64,000 bases of DNA from contig NC_015321.1 of assembly GCF_000194605.1 (NCBI RefSeq), positions 2,356,001 to 2,420,000 of the forward strand, written 5' to 3'. Origin of the DNA: Fluviicola taffensis DSM 16823. GTDB lineage: Bacteria; Bacteroidota; Bacteroidia; Flavobacteriales_D; Crocinitomicaceae. Positions 45,597-53,943 of this stretch are shown piece by piece. The stretch's first letter is position 1; every line of letters begins with the position of its first letter. The position numbers and the translations under genes were made by a program. A model generated the notes under the pieces. That model made no database searches and was not told the origin of the DNA. It was given only the letters and a program-made list of their open reading frames with translations.

Positions 45597-46115
45597 ATGT
45601 CTGCAGAGTATAAAGATATCATCGATGGCTGCGCAAATTGGGAACGATCTGCACAGGAAAGGTTGTATCGTCTTTTTTCCAAAGATTTGTTCAAGGTCTG
45701 TAAGCTTTACGGTGCTGATACACAAGATGCGGAAGATATGCTCCACGATGCGTATATGCACATTTATAAAAACATTGGTTCTTATACGTTCACAGGTTCT
45801 TTTGAAGGATGGTTGAGAAGAGTAACGGTCAATTGTTGTCTTCAAACATTGCGAAAAAGAAAGAATTTCACCCAATTGGGAGATATTCCATCTGTTGAAG
45901 TAGAAGAAACAGAAATGGAATCAGGAATTCCTTTTGCAAAAGTATTGGAGGAAATCAATTTATTGCCTACAAAAGCTGGTTTGGTTCTTAAATTGTATGC
46001 CTTGGAGGGATGGTCACATTCTGAAATTGCAGAGGAATTGGAAATTTCAATCGGAACTTCGAAGTCTCAATTAAATTACGCCCGCTCGGTATTAAAACAA
46101 AAATTGGTTTCATAA
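45597..46115 (+). CDS. ECF-type RNA polymerase sigma factor
   Basis: 172 residues with region 2 (LYRLFSKDLFKVCKLYGAD, DAEDMLHDAYMHIYKNI, GSFEGWLRRVTVNCCLQTLR) and region 4 (LPTKAGLVLKLYALEGWSHS, EIAEELEISIGTSKSQLNYA, RSVLKQKL). It directs polymerase to envelope-response promoters. The gene abuts the lipoprotein gene (TAA/ATG) and precedes by 3 bp a membrane protein whose N-terminus looks like an anti-sigma domain. The three genes form one signalling operon. No extra C-terminal domain. Confidence 0.94.
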   Translation: MSAEYKDIIDGCANWERSAQERLYRLFSKDLFKVCKLYGADTQDAEDMLHDAYMHIYKNIGSYTFTGSFEGWLRRVTVNCCLQTLRKRKNFTQLGDIPSVEVEETEMESGIPFAKVLEEINLLPTKAGLVLKLYALEGWSHSEIAEELEISIGTSKSQLNYARSVLKQKLVS

Positions 46116-46118
46116 TTC

Positions 46119-47465
46119 ATGGCATTCGAAAATCTAAATAATCAGAATAAGGAGTTTCAATCACTTCAAAAATCCTTTCAAAATTGGGATGCGGGTTTGC
46201 CGTCTTCTGATGTTTGGGAAGATTTGGAGGCTGATTTGGCTGTTTCTGCAGTTTGGGATCGTTTGGATGAGAGCTTGGAAGCAAATGGAAGCCCCGCAGA
46301 TAAACCTTTGGTTGAATCCTATGAAAATTGGTCGCCCAATAATTCAGGGAATGGCTGGTCTAAATTGGAAGAACAACTTTCGAGAGAGCGTGTTTGGACG
46401 CGTTTAAATACAACGTTAAGTTATCCAATTTCTACCTCTCTTCCTTGGATGAAGATGACCGCAGCATCGTTGGTGTTTATTTTCGTGTCTTTCTACACAG
46501 ATCGTTTTACGCTTTCAGATTCACAAAAAATGAAGTTAACTTCTTCTGAATTATCGGGTTTTGAGAATCATTCAACGAGTTTAAAATCAAATGAAGTTAA
46601 CGGAACGAATTGGTCAGTGAATCAGAATTTACCGAATGATATTTCGACTGAATTGGATAGAAATAATTTGAAAGAAAAGCGTATAAACAAAGAATCTAAA
46701 TTCATTGCCAATAGGACTAAAACAGGTGTCAATAATCAATTAGTTTCGAAAGAAATTGCCTTCAATGAAAAACAGAACCTGAATAATAACTCTGTTTCTG
46801 AAAAAACACTATTGGACTCTTCCAATCATTCAGACTCTAATTTTGAAGACATTGCTGATTTGGGTAGAAAAGAAATCACTTTAGATCCTAAAACAATGAG
46901 TGATTTTAGCTTCTTGCCTCCAAAATTTGATTTCAAACCACGATTTAGTGTACAAGTAGGTGGGCAGTTTTCGTTTATTAATGAGAATAATAGAACCGCA
47001 TTTTCGAGCTCTTTGCCGCGAATTGGAATCGCAGCAGACTTTCAGTATCATTTGTATGCGAAAAACATCCGATTTACACAAGATTTTGGATTTAGCCAAT
47101 ACGCTCAATCGAATGGAAGTTATGTGAATGGTCGTTACAGGAATTCAAATCAACGGTTGAATACTGTTTATTTCATGTCGTCGGTCGGATATACATTTAA
47201 AGGAGTGACAGTTTACGGAGGTGTTACTGTCAATCGATTATTGAGCGGATACGAAGAAAGCAGAACGGCGATTACGAATGTTTATAATTCTAAAAAATTA
47301 CAGGTTGGTGCAGCAGCTGGAATTGATTATCATTTCACGCCGTTTAAAAATAAAACAGCACTTGGGGTCGGTTTGCAATATCAGTTCTTGTCACAACTTA
47401 AAAGTGGCAATGCATTATTTGAAGATATCCACGGTGTGAAATTGCAATTAAAATATTCCTTCTAG
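46119..47465 (+). CDS. Anti-sigma-like protein with membrane helix and C-terminal outer-membrane beta-barrel
   Basis: 448 residues without signal peptide. Residues 1-105 are acidic and Trp-rich with an internal duplication (SSDVWEDLEADLAVSAVWDRL; NGWSKLEEQLSRERVWTRL), probably the cytoplasmic sigma-binding part. One helix follows (MTAASLVFIFVSFY, about 110-124), then a disordered Ser/Asn/Lys-rich linker (about 125-270). A C-terminal region of alternating hydrophobic strands ends in an aromatic (about 273-448; FSVQVGGQFSF, VYGGVTVNRLL, KLQLKYSF), like PorT/OmpA-type eight-stranded barrels. The layout matches the dual-membrane-spanning anti-sigma factors reported in Bacteroides thetaiotaomicron (Dma1 with sigma Das1), as I recall. 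Sigma gene 3 bp upstream. Confidence 0.75.
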   Translation: MAFENLNNQNKEFQSLQKSFQNWDAGLPSSDVWEDLEADLAVSAVWDRLDESLEANGSPADKPLVESYENWSPNNSGNGWSKLEEQLSRERVWTRLNTTLSYPISTSLPWMKMTAASLVFIFVSFYTDRFTLSDSQKMKLTSSELSGFENHSTSLKSNEVNGTNWSVNQNLPNDISTELDRNNLKEKRINKESKFIANRTKTGVNNQLVSKEIAFNEKQNLNNNSVSEKTLLDSSNHSDSNFEDIADLGRKEITLDPKTMSDFSFLPPKFDFKPRFSVQVGGQFSFINENNRTAFSSSLPRIGIAADFQYHLYAKNIRFTQDFGFSQYAQSNGSYVNGRYRNSNQRLNTVYFMSSVGYTFKGVTVYGGVTVNRLLSGYEESRTAITNVYNSKKLQVGAAAGIDYHFTPFKNKTALGVGLQYQFLSQLKSGNALFEDIHGVKLQLKYSF

Positions 47466-47514
47466 ATTCCAACCTTTTAGAAAGTGTTGCATCTAGTGGG
47501 TAGAAAGATATTTG

Positions 47515-47578
47515 TTTCGTTATCAACTTCTCCAAAAGGAGTTTGAAAAATTACTACAACTCAAACTGGGTAACGAAA
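47515..47578. other. Possible structured RNA element
   Basis: TTTCGTTA (47515-47522) and TAACGAAA (47571-47578) close a stem of eight pairs. Inside are CTCC-AAAA-GGAG (47530-47541) and GTTTGA/TCAAAC (541-546 with 561-566), giving a three-way-junction-like fold on either strand. It lies in the convergent spacer after the beta-barrel gene. No known RNA family is recognised and the composition could yield this by chance. Confidence 0.25.
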
Positions 47579-47609
47579 TAGTCGAGGCAAGGTAGAACTG
47601 GCTTGAACG

Positions 47610-47640
47610 AAAGAGTCCCGCATATGTGGGACTCTTTTTT
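47610..47640. terminator. Bidirectional terminator
   Basis: AAAGAGTCCC (47610-47619) pairs perfectly with GGGACTCTTT (47628-47637) around CATATG, with T- and A-runs outside. It serves the sigma/anti-sigma operon and the convergent methyltransferase gene, whose stop codon it reaches. Confidence 0.85.
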
Positions 47641-48370
47641 ACTTTTTAGTAGCGAACAACAAAAATTCTTTATTTCCATCTCCACCAATAATGGGTGAAT
47701 CTATAATTCCTTTGACTTCAAAATTGGAATCAGCCACTGATTTTTCAACTCGCTGAAGAATTCCAGGGTAATTGGATGCGCTTTTAACCACTCCATTTTT
47801 ATTTAAGAGGCGTTTTTCTAATTCAAATTGAGGTTTGATTAAAGCAACAAGAATACCGCTTTTTTTTACGAATGCACCTGTAAAAGGAAGTACTTTTTCC
47901 AAAGAGATAAACGAAACATCAATCACCATTCCATCCACTGGCTCAGGAACATGCGCGTTTGTTAATTCACGAATGTGTGTTTTCTCAATATTTGTAATAG
48001 ATGGATTGGATCGGATGCGTTCATGAAGTTGTCCATGACCAACATCTACACAAAATACGTGTTTGGCATTTTTGCTAAGAAGTACTTCAGTGAATCCTCC
48101 TGTGGAAGCACCTAAATCAATAAACGTTTTGTCTGCAATTGGAAGCTCAAAATGCTCAATAGCTTTCAAAAGTTTCAAAGCCCCCCGTGAAACCCAGGTC
48201 AATTCTTCGTTCAGGAGCAAAATTTTAGCGTCTACAGGGATTTTTTTTCCTGGTTTTTCAATGGAAATTCCGTTGACCAATACATCACCGTTTTTTATGA
48301 GTTCTTCGCCACGTGTTCTTGAAGTTACTAATCCGCGGTCGAATAATATTTTGTCCAGTCGTTCTTCCAT
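47639..48370 (-). CDS. TlyA-family rRNA 2'-O-methyltransferase
   Basis: 243 residues. An N-terminal S4 RNA-binding domain (MEERLDKILFDRGLVTSRTR, residues 1-60) is followed by an FtsJ-type SAM domain: TFIDLGASTGGFTEVLL (about 81-97), VFCVDVGHGQL, MVIDVSFISLEKVLP, LVALIKPQFELEK. TlyA proteins methylate 16S/23S rRNA (often annotated hemolysin A). I start at the ATG at 48370 because a box TACTTTTG ends four bases before it; a six-codon extension is possible but would overlap the promoter. It is the only minus-strand gene inside the 7-kb segment between the two suf blocks. Confidence 0.92.
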   Translation of the reverse strand: MEERLDKILFDRGLVTSRTRGEELIKNGDVLVNGISIEKPGKKIPVDAKILLLNEELTWVSRGALKLLKAIEHFELPIADKTFIDLGASTGGFTEVLLSKNAKHVFCVDVGHGQLHERIRSNPSITNIEKTHIRELTNAHVPEPVDGMVIDVSFISLEKVLPFTGAFVKKSGILVALIKPQFELEKRLLNKNGVVKSASNYPGILQRVEKSVADSNFEVKGIIDSPIIGGDGNKEFLLFATKK

Positions 48371-48374
48371 CGTG

Positions 48375-48382
48375 CAAAAGTA
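48375..48382 (-). promoter_or_regulatory. -7 box TACTTTTG abutting the tlyA-like gene
   Basis: Exact TAnnTTTG on the minus strand with CACG between it and the ATG at 48370. Same geometry as sufS, ribF and nearly fabF. Confidence 0.55.
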
Positions 48383-48596
48383 ATTCATTAATTACGAATG
48401 TGGCATGAAATGAGTTATTATCTAACTATTATCGATGCGAATTTCAGAAAGAAGAAATACGAATTATTTAACTTAAAAATTAGAATCTGAAACAGGATGA
48501 ATTTTTATTTCACAAAAACATTGTTTGTTTCACGTAATTGATACGTTATCAGCATGATATGCAACTAATTTATTCATTTATTCGTCTGTGATTTGG

Positions 48597-48626
48597 TTGG
48601 TTTATGAAACCATTAACTTATATTTG
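48597..48626 (+). promoter_or_regulatory. Complete promoter TTG-N19-TATATTTG
   Basis: TTG at 48597-48599 and TATATTTG at 48619-48626, the best full match to the flavobacterial consensus in the window. It lies within the 5' part of the longest open frame (ATG at 48604) and so decides for the ATG at 48649. Confidence 0.7.
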
Positions 48627-48648
48627 CTCTACATTAATTGAATACTAC

Positions 48649-50427
48649 ATGAAACTACTAACTAGTACGCTACTACTGGCAATACTATTTCCATTTTTTT
48701 CTATTGGACAGATTTTGGTTTCAAACGGAGCCATGTTATCCATTTCTTCTGGAGCTTTGGTTCAAATAAATGGTGGAGCAGAATTGACCCAATCAACTAC
48801 TCTGACAAATAACGGTTCGGTTACCATTACCAAAAACTCTTCTTTCCCAATACCAGGAACTTTTAATATTGGAAACAACTCTGTGGTAAGTGGAAATGGA
48901 TTTTATTTAATTGAGCAAGATTGGATCAATAATGGAGCATTTAATGCGGGAACTTCAACGGTTACTCTCTTTGGAAATACGCAACAATTCATTACATCTA
49001 CGAATTCTGTTTCAACGGTTTTTAATAATTTGATATTAACAGGATCGGGTATAGGAAACAATCGTAAGAAAACACTACAAGGTGTAAATGCTTCTACTGG
49101 ACCATCGGGTCTTCTTCAGATCAATTCCAGTGAATTAGAAACACAAACGAATACTTTTTTCGTGACGAATTCATCAATTTCTGCAATAACTTATAATAAC
49201 ACATTTGGATCGGAAGGTTTCGTGAGTAGCCTGTTACCAGGAACCCTTTCTCGAATCACTAATTTTGCAAGTCCTTATATATTTCCCACTGGGTCGAGCG
49301 TAGGAACAACACGTTTCCGTCCTGTTGAATTAACTCCACAAAGTAACCAAGGAGCTGAATACACGGTTCGCTTTAATAATTTTGATTCCAATACACAATC
49401 TTTTGACAGGTCACAAACGGATGGAGATGAATGTACATTGAATCCAACTTACTTTCATTCAATTGATCGTTTGATTGGTACTGCAGCTACGGATGTGAAA
49501 GTCTTCTATGTCCTTGCAGCTGATGGTGATTGGTCTGGAATAGCTCATTGGAGAAATGCAAGTGCCAATTGGAATGATATGGGAACTACCGCAGCTACAA
49601 TTAGTGGCGGATTTACAACAAGAACAAGAACTGGATGGAATTTTGTAAATCCAGGTCATCCGTATATATTGTCAACACTTAGGCCTGATGCACCTGTTTT
49701 GAATTGTCCAACATTTTGCGAAAATTCCGAAAACAACGTGTTTACACTTACGGGAAGCACTGGAAATTATCAGTGGACTTTTCCATCAAGTGGAACAATT
49801 GTTTCTGGACAAGGAACGAATAGTGTAACAGCTGATTGGGCAACAGGATCTGGAGAAGTATCCGCAATTGCGATTGGACAAAATGGATGTAATTCCTTGC
49901 CAGGAACTTGTATACCAACAATTCATCTGTCACCAGTTGTTCAATTTACTTATACGGAAGATGGCTTTAATTACGCATTTGAGGATCAAACTGCAAATGC
50001 TACAACTTGGGATTGGTCATTTGGTGATGGGAATAGTTCTACCATTGAGAATCCGAGTCATTTGTATGATGGAGGAGATTCCTATAATGTAACATTACTA
50101 GTTACAGACTTAAATGGATGTACAGGTAGCGGTTCACAAACGGTTGAAATTTTTCAAGATATCGTTGTACCAAATATTATCACTCCAAATAATGATGGAA
50201 CAAATGACATCTTCTTAATCAAAACGGCAGGTATTAAAACATTCAATCTCATCATTGTAAATCGTTGGGGGAATACCATGTTTGTATCCAATGATCCTGC
50301 AGTTATTTGGGACGGAAAAACAGATGGGAAATTGGTAGATGAAGGGGTCTATTTTTATAAGTTGAAGGCAGGGTCTGCTTCAAAAGAATACAATTATCAA
50401 GGTAACGTAACTGTTATTAGAAACTAA
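48649..50427 (+). CDS. Secreted PKD protein, T9SS type B (CHU_C)
   Basis: 592 residues from the ATG at 48649 (MKLLTSTLLLAILFPFFSIGQ, signal peptide). The N-terminal half has repeated short beta-strands rich in N, G, S and T (LSISSGALVQINGGAEL), as in beta-helix-like surface proteins. A domain follows with QWTFPSSGTIVSGQG (Ig-like), then PKD (about 435-500, WDWSFGDGNSS) and CHU_C (about 505-592: VPNIITPNNDGTND, VNRWGNTMFVSND, EGVYFYKLKAG). Predicted T9SS cargo on the cell surface. It precedes by 12 bp the collagen-like gene, suggesting one transcript of surface proteins. Confidence 0.85.
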   Translation: MKLLTSTLLLAILFPFFSIGQILVSNGAMLSISSGALVQINGGAELTQSTTLTNNGSVTITKNSSFPIPGTFNIGNNSVVSGNGFYLIEQDWINNGAFNAGTSTVTLFGNTQQFITSTNSVSTVFNNLILTGSGIGNNRKKTLQGVNASTGPSGLLQINSSELETQTNTFFVTNSSISAITYNNTFGSEGFVSSLLPGTLSRITNFASPYIFPTGSSVGTTRFRPVELTPQSNQGAEYTVRFNNFDSNTQSFDRSQTDGDECTLNPTYFHSIDRLIGTAATDVKVFYVLAADGDWSGIAHWRNASANWNDMGTTAATISGGFTTRTRTGWNFVNPGHPYILSTLRPDAPVLNCPTFCENSENNVFTLTGSTGNYQWTFPSSGTIVSGQGTNSVTADWATGSGEVSAIAIGQNGCNSLPGTCIPTIHLSPVVQFTYTEDGFNYAFEDQTANATTWDWSFGDGNSSTIENPSHLYDGGDSYNVTLLVTDLNGCTGSGSQTVEIFQDIVVPNIITPNNDGTNDIFLIKTAGIKTFNLIIVNRWGNTMFVSNDPAVIWDGKTDGKLVDEGVYFYKLKAGSASKEYNYQGNVTVIRN

Positions 50428-50439
50428 TCAAAAAGTATC

Positions 50440-51462
50440 ATGCAACAAAAACACAAACTAATTGCTGTCTTTGCTTTCGTCTTTGGATTGAATGCGACTT
50501 ATGCACAAAATAATGTAGGAATTGGAACTCCTACTCCAAATGCAAATGCAATTTTGGAAATGCAATCGACCAACCAAGGGGTTTTAGTACCGCGAATGAC
50601 AACCGTTCAACGGAATGCTATAGCAGTGCCTACGGAAGGATTACTTGTTTATGATATTGATGTAAATTGCTTTTTCTTTTATGAAAGCACATCACTATCT
50701 TGGCAAAATTTATGCAGTGGTGGTGCGGCAGGTCCTCAAGGTCCAGCGGGTCCAACAGGAGCTACTGGTCCTCAAGGTCCAGCAGGAACCCCTGGAGCTA
50801 CTGGTCCGGCGGGTGCAACAGGTCCTGCTGGAGCAAATGGAATAGATGGAGCAATGGGTCCTCAAGGTCCAGCAGGCCCTCAAGGTTCTCCAGGTGTAGC
50901 AGGTCCAGCGGGAGCTAATGGAACAAATGGTGTTGATGGCGCGGTAGGAGCAACAGGCCCTCAAGGCCCAGCAGGCCCAGCGGGAGCAAATGGTGTTGAT
51001 GGTGCAGTAGGAGCAACGGGTCCTCAAGGTCCAGCGGGTCCAACTGCAAATGTGACTTCAATTTCAATGGGTGCAGATAATACAATGACCTCAACAGCTT
51101 ATACAAATGTTCCCGGAATGAGTATTACATTTACTCCGACAACAGGAACAGCGCTTATCATTTACACGGCGTCAGGATTTGGTTATACTGCTTCTAATTC
51201 ATTGGTAGAGTTTCGCGTATTGGTAAATGGAGTTGCGGTTGGAGGTACTTCTGAAAAGGTAGGCGTATATAATTCTTGGGATGGGTACTCAACAACATCA
51301 TGGAGTGTAGGATACAGCAAAAATGTTCCTGTAAATGCAAATGCATCCAATACCGTTGTTGTTCAATACAGATGTTCTGCGATTAATGGTACAGCTGGGG
51401 TAGGGATTTATCCAGTAACACAAACGGGACAGCATGCAACACTTTCAGCAATCGCTCAATAA
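50440..51462 (+). CDS. Collagen-like secreted protein
   Basis: 340 residues: signal peptide (ending NATYAQ, about 22); a short N-terminal domain (about 23-93) with [18 protein letters not shown] and [14 protein letters not shown], a motif found at the front of many Bacteroidota tail-fibre-like proteins; an uninterrupted run of about 36 Gly-X-Y triplets (about 95-202, rich in GPQ, GPA, GAT); and a C-terminal beta-rich domain (about 203-340) resembling C1q/TNF-like trimerising heads in strand pattern ([16 protein letters not shown]). A rod-like triple helix with a globular head is predicted. No T9SS sorting domain is seen, so how it reaches the surface is open. Confidence 0.82.
   Translation: MQQKHKLIAVFAFVFGLNATYAQNNVGIGTPTPNANAILEMQSTNQGVLVPRMTTVQRNAIAVPTEGLLVYDIDVNCFFFYESTSLSWQNLCSGGAAGPQGPAGPTGATGPQGPAGTPGATGPAGATGPAGANGIDGAMGPQGPAGPQGSPGVAGPAGANGTNGVDGAVGATGPQGPAGPAGANGVDGAVGATGPQGPAGPTANVTSISMGADNTMTSTAYTNVPGMSITFTPTTGTALIIYTASGFGYTASNSLVEFRVLVNGVAVGGTSEKVGVYNSWDGYSTTSWSVGYSKNVPVNANASNTVVVQYRCSAINGTAGVGIYPVTQTGQHATLSAIAQ
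50722..51045 (+). repeat. Collagen-type GXY coding repeat
   Basis: Thirty-six consecutive codon triplets beginning with Gly. Longer internal duplications (units containing [20 protein letters not shown]) repeat at the DNA level, so copy number may vary by recombination. The antisense open frames over this block are artefacts of its composition. Confidence 0.8.
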
Positions 51463-51475
51463 ATATTTAATAGCT

Positions 51476-51745
51476 ATGAAAAATCAATTCGCGGTTCTTT
51501 TTGTTTTTCTGCTTTGTATTTCTTTGCAAGGGATTTGTGCACAGGAAACGCCAACGTTAGCAGCATTTTCTTTGAGTCAAAAGAGTAAAGAAAACAGTTT
51601 GGAAGTAAAAACTTCTGAACCAATTATGGCTGTTTGGGCTCAAGACCCCGTTAACCATCCGAAGAACAATAATTTGATACATGTAGTTCCTGAACTAGCT
51701 TTAGAGAAAGTCGAAAAGAAGAAAAATACATCCGGAGAAAATTAG
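51476..51745 (+). CDS. Small secreted protein of unknown function
   Basis: 89 residues from the ATG at 51476: signal peptide MKNQFAVLFVFLLCISLQGICAQ, then a hydrophilic stretch with PIMAVWAQDPVNHPK and a Lys-rich end (KVEKKKNTSGEN). The upstream ATG at 51434 lies inside the collagen-like gene and would mask the signal peptide. It follows that gene by 13 bp and is closed by a strong terminator, so it is the last gene of the CHU_C/collagen transcript. No family recognised. Confidence 0.65.
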   Translation: MKNQFAVLFVFLLCISLQGICAQETPTLAAFSLSQKSKENSLEVKTSEPIMAVWAQDPVNHPKNNNLIHVVPELALEKVEKKKNTSGEN

Positions 51746-51760
51746 AACGAATTAGGTATA

Positions 51761-51799
51761 AAAAAATCCCGCTTTATGTTTAACAAAGCGGGATTTTTT
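51761..51799. terminator. Bidirectional terminator
   Basis: AAAAAATCCCGCTTT (51761-51775) pairs perfectly with AAAGCGGGATTTTTT (51785-51799). It separates the surface-protein transcript from the convergent sufD gene. Confidence 0.92.
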
Positions 51800-51818
51800 G
51801 TTTTGTAAAAGAATTGAT

Positions 51819-53087
51819 TTATTCAATTACCCAATTGAATCGTTCTTTCAATATTGTATGAATGCGGTTTGTCACCGCTTGGTTTTCTATTTTTTGAATG
51901 ACATCTTCAATGAATGCCCCAACCATCAATTGACGAGCACTTGCTTCACTTAGACCTCTTGCACGTAAATAGAAAACAGCTTCTTCGTCTAATTGACCAG
52001 TTGTTGATCCGTGAGAGCATTTTACATCGTCGGCATAAATTTCCAATTCTGGTTTGCTGTTGACTGTTGCATCATTGCTTAATAAAACATTTCCGTTTGA
52101 CTGGAAAGCATTGATTTTTTGTGCGTCTTTCCGAACATAGACCTTTCCATTGAATACAGCTGTTGCTTTTCCATCAATCACACCTTTGTATAATTCGAAG
52201 GATTCACAGTTTGCGACTTTGTGATCTACAATTGTATGATTATCCACATGTTGATTTCCGTTCAAAATGTATGCTCCGTTCAAATGTGTTTCACAGTTTT
52301 GGCCGTCTACTTCAATAGTCAAGTTGTTACGAACCAAAGCTCCATTCAGTGTCACTGTATTGATTGTGAAATTAGAATCTTGATGCTGATTGACTAATTC
52401 TGTAGAAATTTGAGAACAAGATTCATCCTCTTCTTGTAATTTATCGATCGTTACATATGCGTTTTTGCCCACATGAATTTCAGAAATAACGTTGGTGAAA
52501 TTCTCTGTTCCATTTACAGAAAGAGATCGTTGAATCAATTGAACTTTTGAAAATGCTTCTGCAACCAATACATGCCGCAAATTTGTCAAAATATTCTTTC
52601 CTGTATTAATCTGAATGATTTCAATAGTTGGCTCAATTTGCATTTTAGCAGATACGTGAACATACAATCCGTCCGTTACATAAGCCGTGTTTATGGAAGA
52701 AAAAATTTCTCCGTCCAATCCAACATTTCTACCCAAAACAAGTACTTCCGCCTCATCCATTTGAGAAAGTGGAAGAATTTTTACTCCATCAGGAAATGAT
52801 TTGGAGGATAATTCAGCTGAAAAATGTCCGTTAACGAATACATATTGAATCGAATTTTCTTCTAAACCAAAATACCCGTTTACAGTTATTGGATTTTCCT
52901 GAACGGAAAGTGTGCTGTTTTTAATTTTTGCGACACGCGTATATTTCCAAGCCTCTGTTCTAGTTGTTGGAAAAGCCGTTTGCTCTAAAATCTCAAGTGC
53001 TTTTTGACGCAATGTGGCATTTAATAAAAAGTTGCCTTTTAATTGCCAATTCACACTTGCTGCCGATTCTTTTTCAATGGTTTGCAT
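51819..53087 (-). CDS. sufD: SufD, Fe-S scaffold subunit
   Basis: 422 residues; partner of SufB in the SufBC2D assembly scaffold. N-terminal ALEILEQTAFPTTRTEAWKYTRV is the usual helical lead. The beta-helix core includes IHVGKNAYVTIDKLQ and HLNGAYILNGNQHVDNHTIVDHKV. The C-terminal motif is DVKCSHGSTTGQLDEEAVFYLRARGLS, with the conserved His of the CSHG motif. It is last of the sufA-B-C-D block, 14 bp after sufC. In related genomes sufS follows here; in this window a terminator and unrelated plus-strand genes follow instead. Confidence 0.95.
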   Translation of the reverse strand: MQTIEKESAASVNWQLKGNFLLNATLRQKALEILEQTAFPTTRTEAWKYTRVAKIKNSTLSVQENPITVNGYFGLEENSIQYVFVNGHFSAELSSKSFPDGVKILPLSQMDEAEVLVLGRNVGLDGEIFSSINTAYVTDGLYVHVSAKMQIEPTIEIIQINTGKNILTNLRHVLVAEAFSKVQLIQRSLSVNGTENFTNVISEIHVGKNAYVTIDKLQEEDESCSQISTELVNQHQDSNFTINTVTLNGALVRNNLTIEVDGQNCETHLNGAYILNGNQHVDNHTIVDHKVANCESFELYKGVIDGKATAVFNGKVYVRKDAQKINAFQSNGNVLLSNDATVNSKPELEIYADDVKCSHGSTTGQLDEEAVFYLRARGLSEASARQLMVGAFIEDVIQKIENQAVTNRIHTILKERFNWVIE

Positions 53088-53101
53088 CTGTATGATTTAA
53101 A

Positions 53102-53854
53102 TTATTGAGCAAATTCTGCTTTAATCCAGTCGTATCCTTTTTCTTCTAATTCAAGTGCCAATTCTTTTGGACCTGATTTTACAATTTGACCATTGTAAAG
53201 TACATGAACAAAATCAGGAACGATATAGTCTAATAAACGTTGATAGTGTGTGATTACGATCGTTGCATTTTTATCAGATTTCAATTTGTTCACTCCGTTT
53301 GCAACAATTCGCAATGCATCAATGTCCAACCCAGAATCTGTTTCGTCTAGAATCGCCAACTTGGGATCTAACATCGCCATTTGAAATATCTCGTTGCGTT
53401 TCTTCTCACCTCCAGAAAAACCTTCGTTTACAGAGCGAGAAGCTAATTTTGCATCTAATTCAACGATTGCTGATTTTTCTTTTACCAAAGCCATGAAGTC
53501 TTTCGCGGAGATTTGTGGTTCACCTCTATATTCTTTAATTTCATTCAATGCTGTACGCAAGAAATTAACGTTAGAAACACCCGGAATTTCAACTGGATAT
53601 TGAAAAGCCAAAAACAAACCTTCTCTAGCACGATCTTCTGTAGCCATTTCAAGTAAATCTGTTCCATCAAAATCAACTGAACCTTCTGTGATTTCGTATT
53701 CTTCACGACCTGCTAAAATGTTGGCCAAGGTACTTTTTCCTGCGCCATTTGGCCCCATGATAGCATGAACTTCTCCAGCTTTCACTTCTAGGTTTAGACC
53801 TTTTAGAATTTCTTTTCCGTCAATCGACGCGTGTAAATTATTTATCTTTAACAT
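53102..53854 (-). CDS. sufC: SufC, Fe-S assembly ATPase
   Basis: 250-residue ABC-type ATPase driving the SufBCD scaffold in the cytoplasm. Walker A MGPNGAGKSTLANILAGR (about 33-50), signature FSGGEKKRNEIFQMA (about 145-159), Walker B LAILDETDSGLDIDALRIVA, and the switch His in VITHYQRLLDYI. The DETDSGLD form is typical for SufC. The gene lies between sufB and sufD. Confidence 0.97.
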   Translation of the reverse strand: MLKINNLHASIDGKEILKGLNLEVKAGEVHAIMGPNGAGKSTLANILAGREEYEITEGSVDFDGTDLLEMATEDRAREGLFLAFQYPVEIPGVSNVNFLRTALNEIKEYRGEPQISAKDFMALVKEKSAIVELDAKLASRSVNEGFSGGEKKRNEIFQMAMLDPKLAILDETDSGLDIDALRIVANGVNKLKSDKNATIVITHYQRLLDYIVPDFVHVLYNGQIVKSGPKELALELEEKGYDWIKAEFAQ

Positions 53855-53878
53855 CCTATTCTTTAATTATGAATGGCT

Positions 53879-53926
53879 GAATTATCAATTATCAAACTGA
53901 GCGTTATTCTTGATAATTAATAATTA
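53879..53926. repeat. Inverted repeat in the sufB-sufC spacer
   Basis: GAATTATCAATTATCAA (53879-53895) and TTGATAATTAATAATTA (53910-53926) pair at 14 of 17 positions around a 14-base loop. The AT-only stem and (TAATTATCA)-like units recall short interspersed repeats of Flavobacteriales. It sits inside an operon and could attenuate or protect the mRNA. Confidence 0.5.
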
Positions 53927-53943
53927 ACTCATTGCTAATTTTT

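Noticed and set aside
50710-51027. 105-codon minus-strand frame antisense to the collagen-like gene
   Set aside because: It exists only because the repeated GGT/GGA-rich coding sequence lacks stops in the opposite strand; the product is Cys/Arg/Thr low-complexity sequence without a start context.
44943-51745. The segment between the suf blocks considered as an integrated mobile element or phage
   Set aside because: No integrase, transposase, attachment-site repeats, tRNA or phage genes are visible; base use is similar to the flanks by eye.
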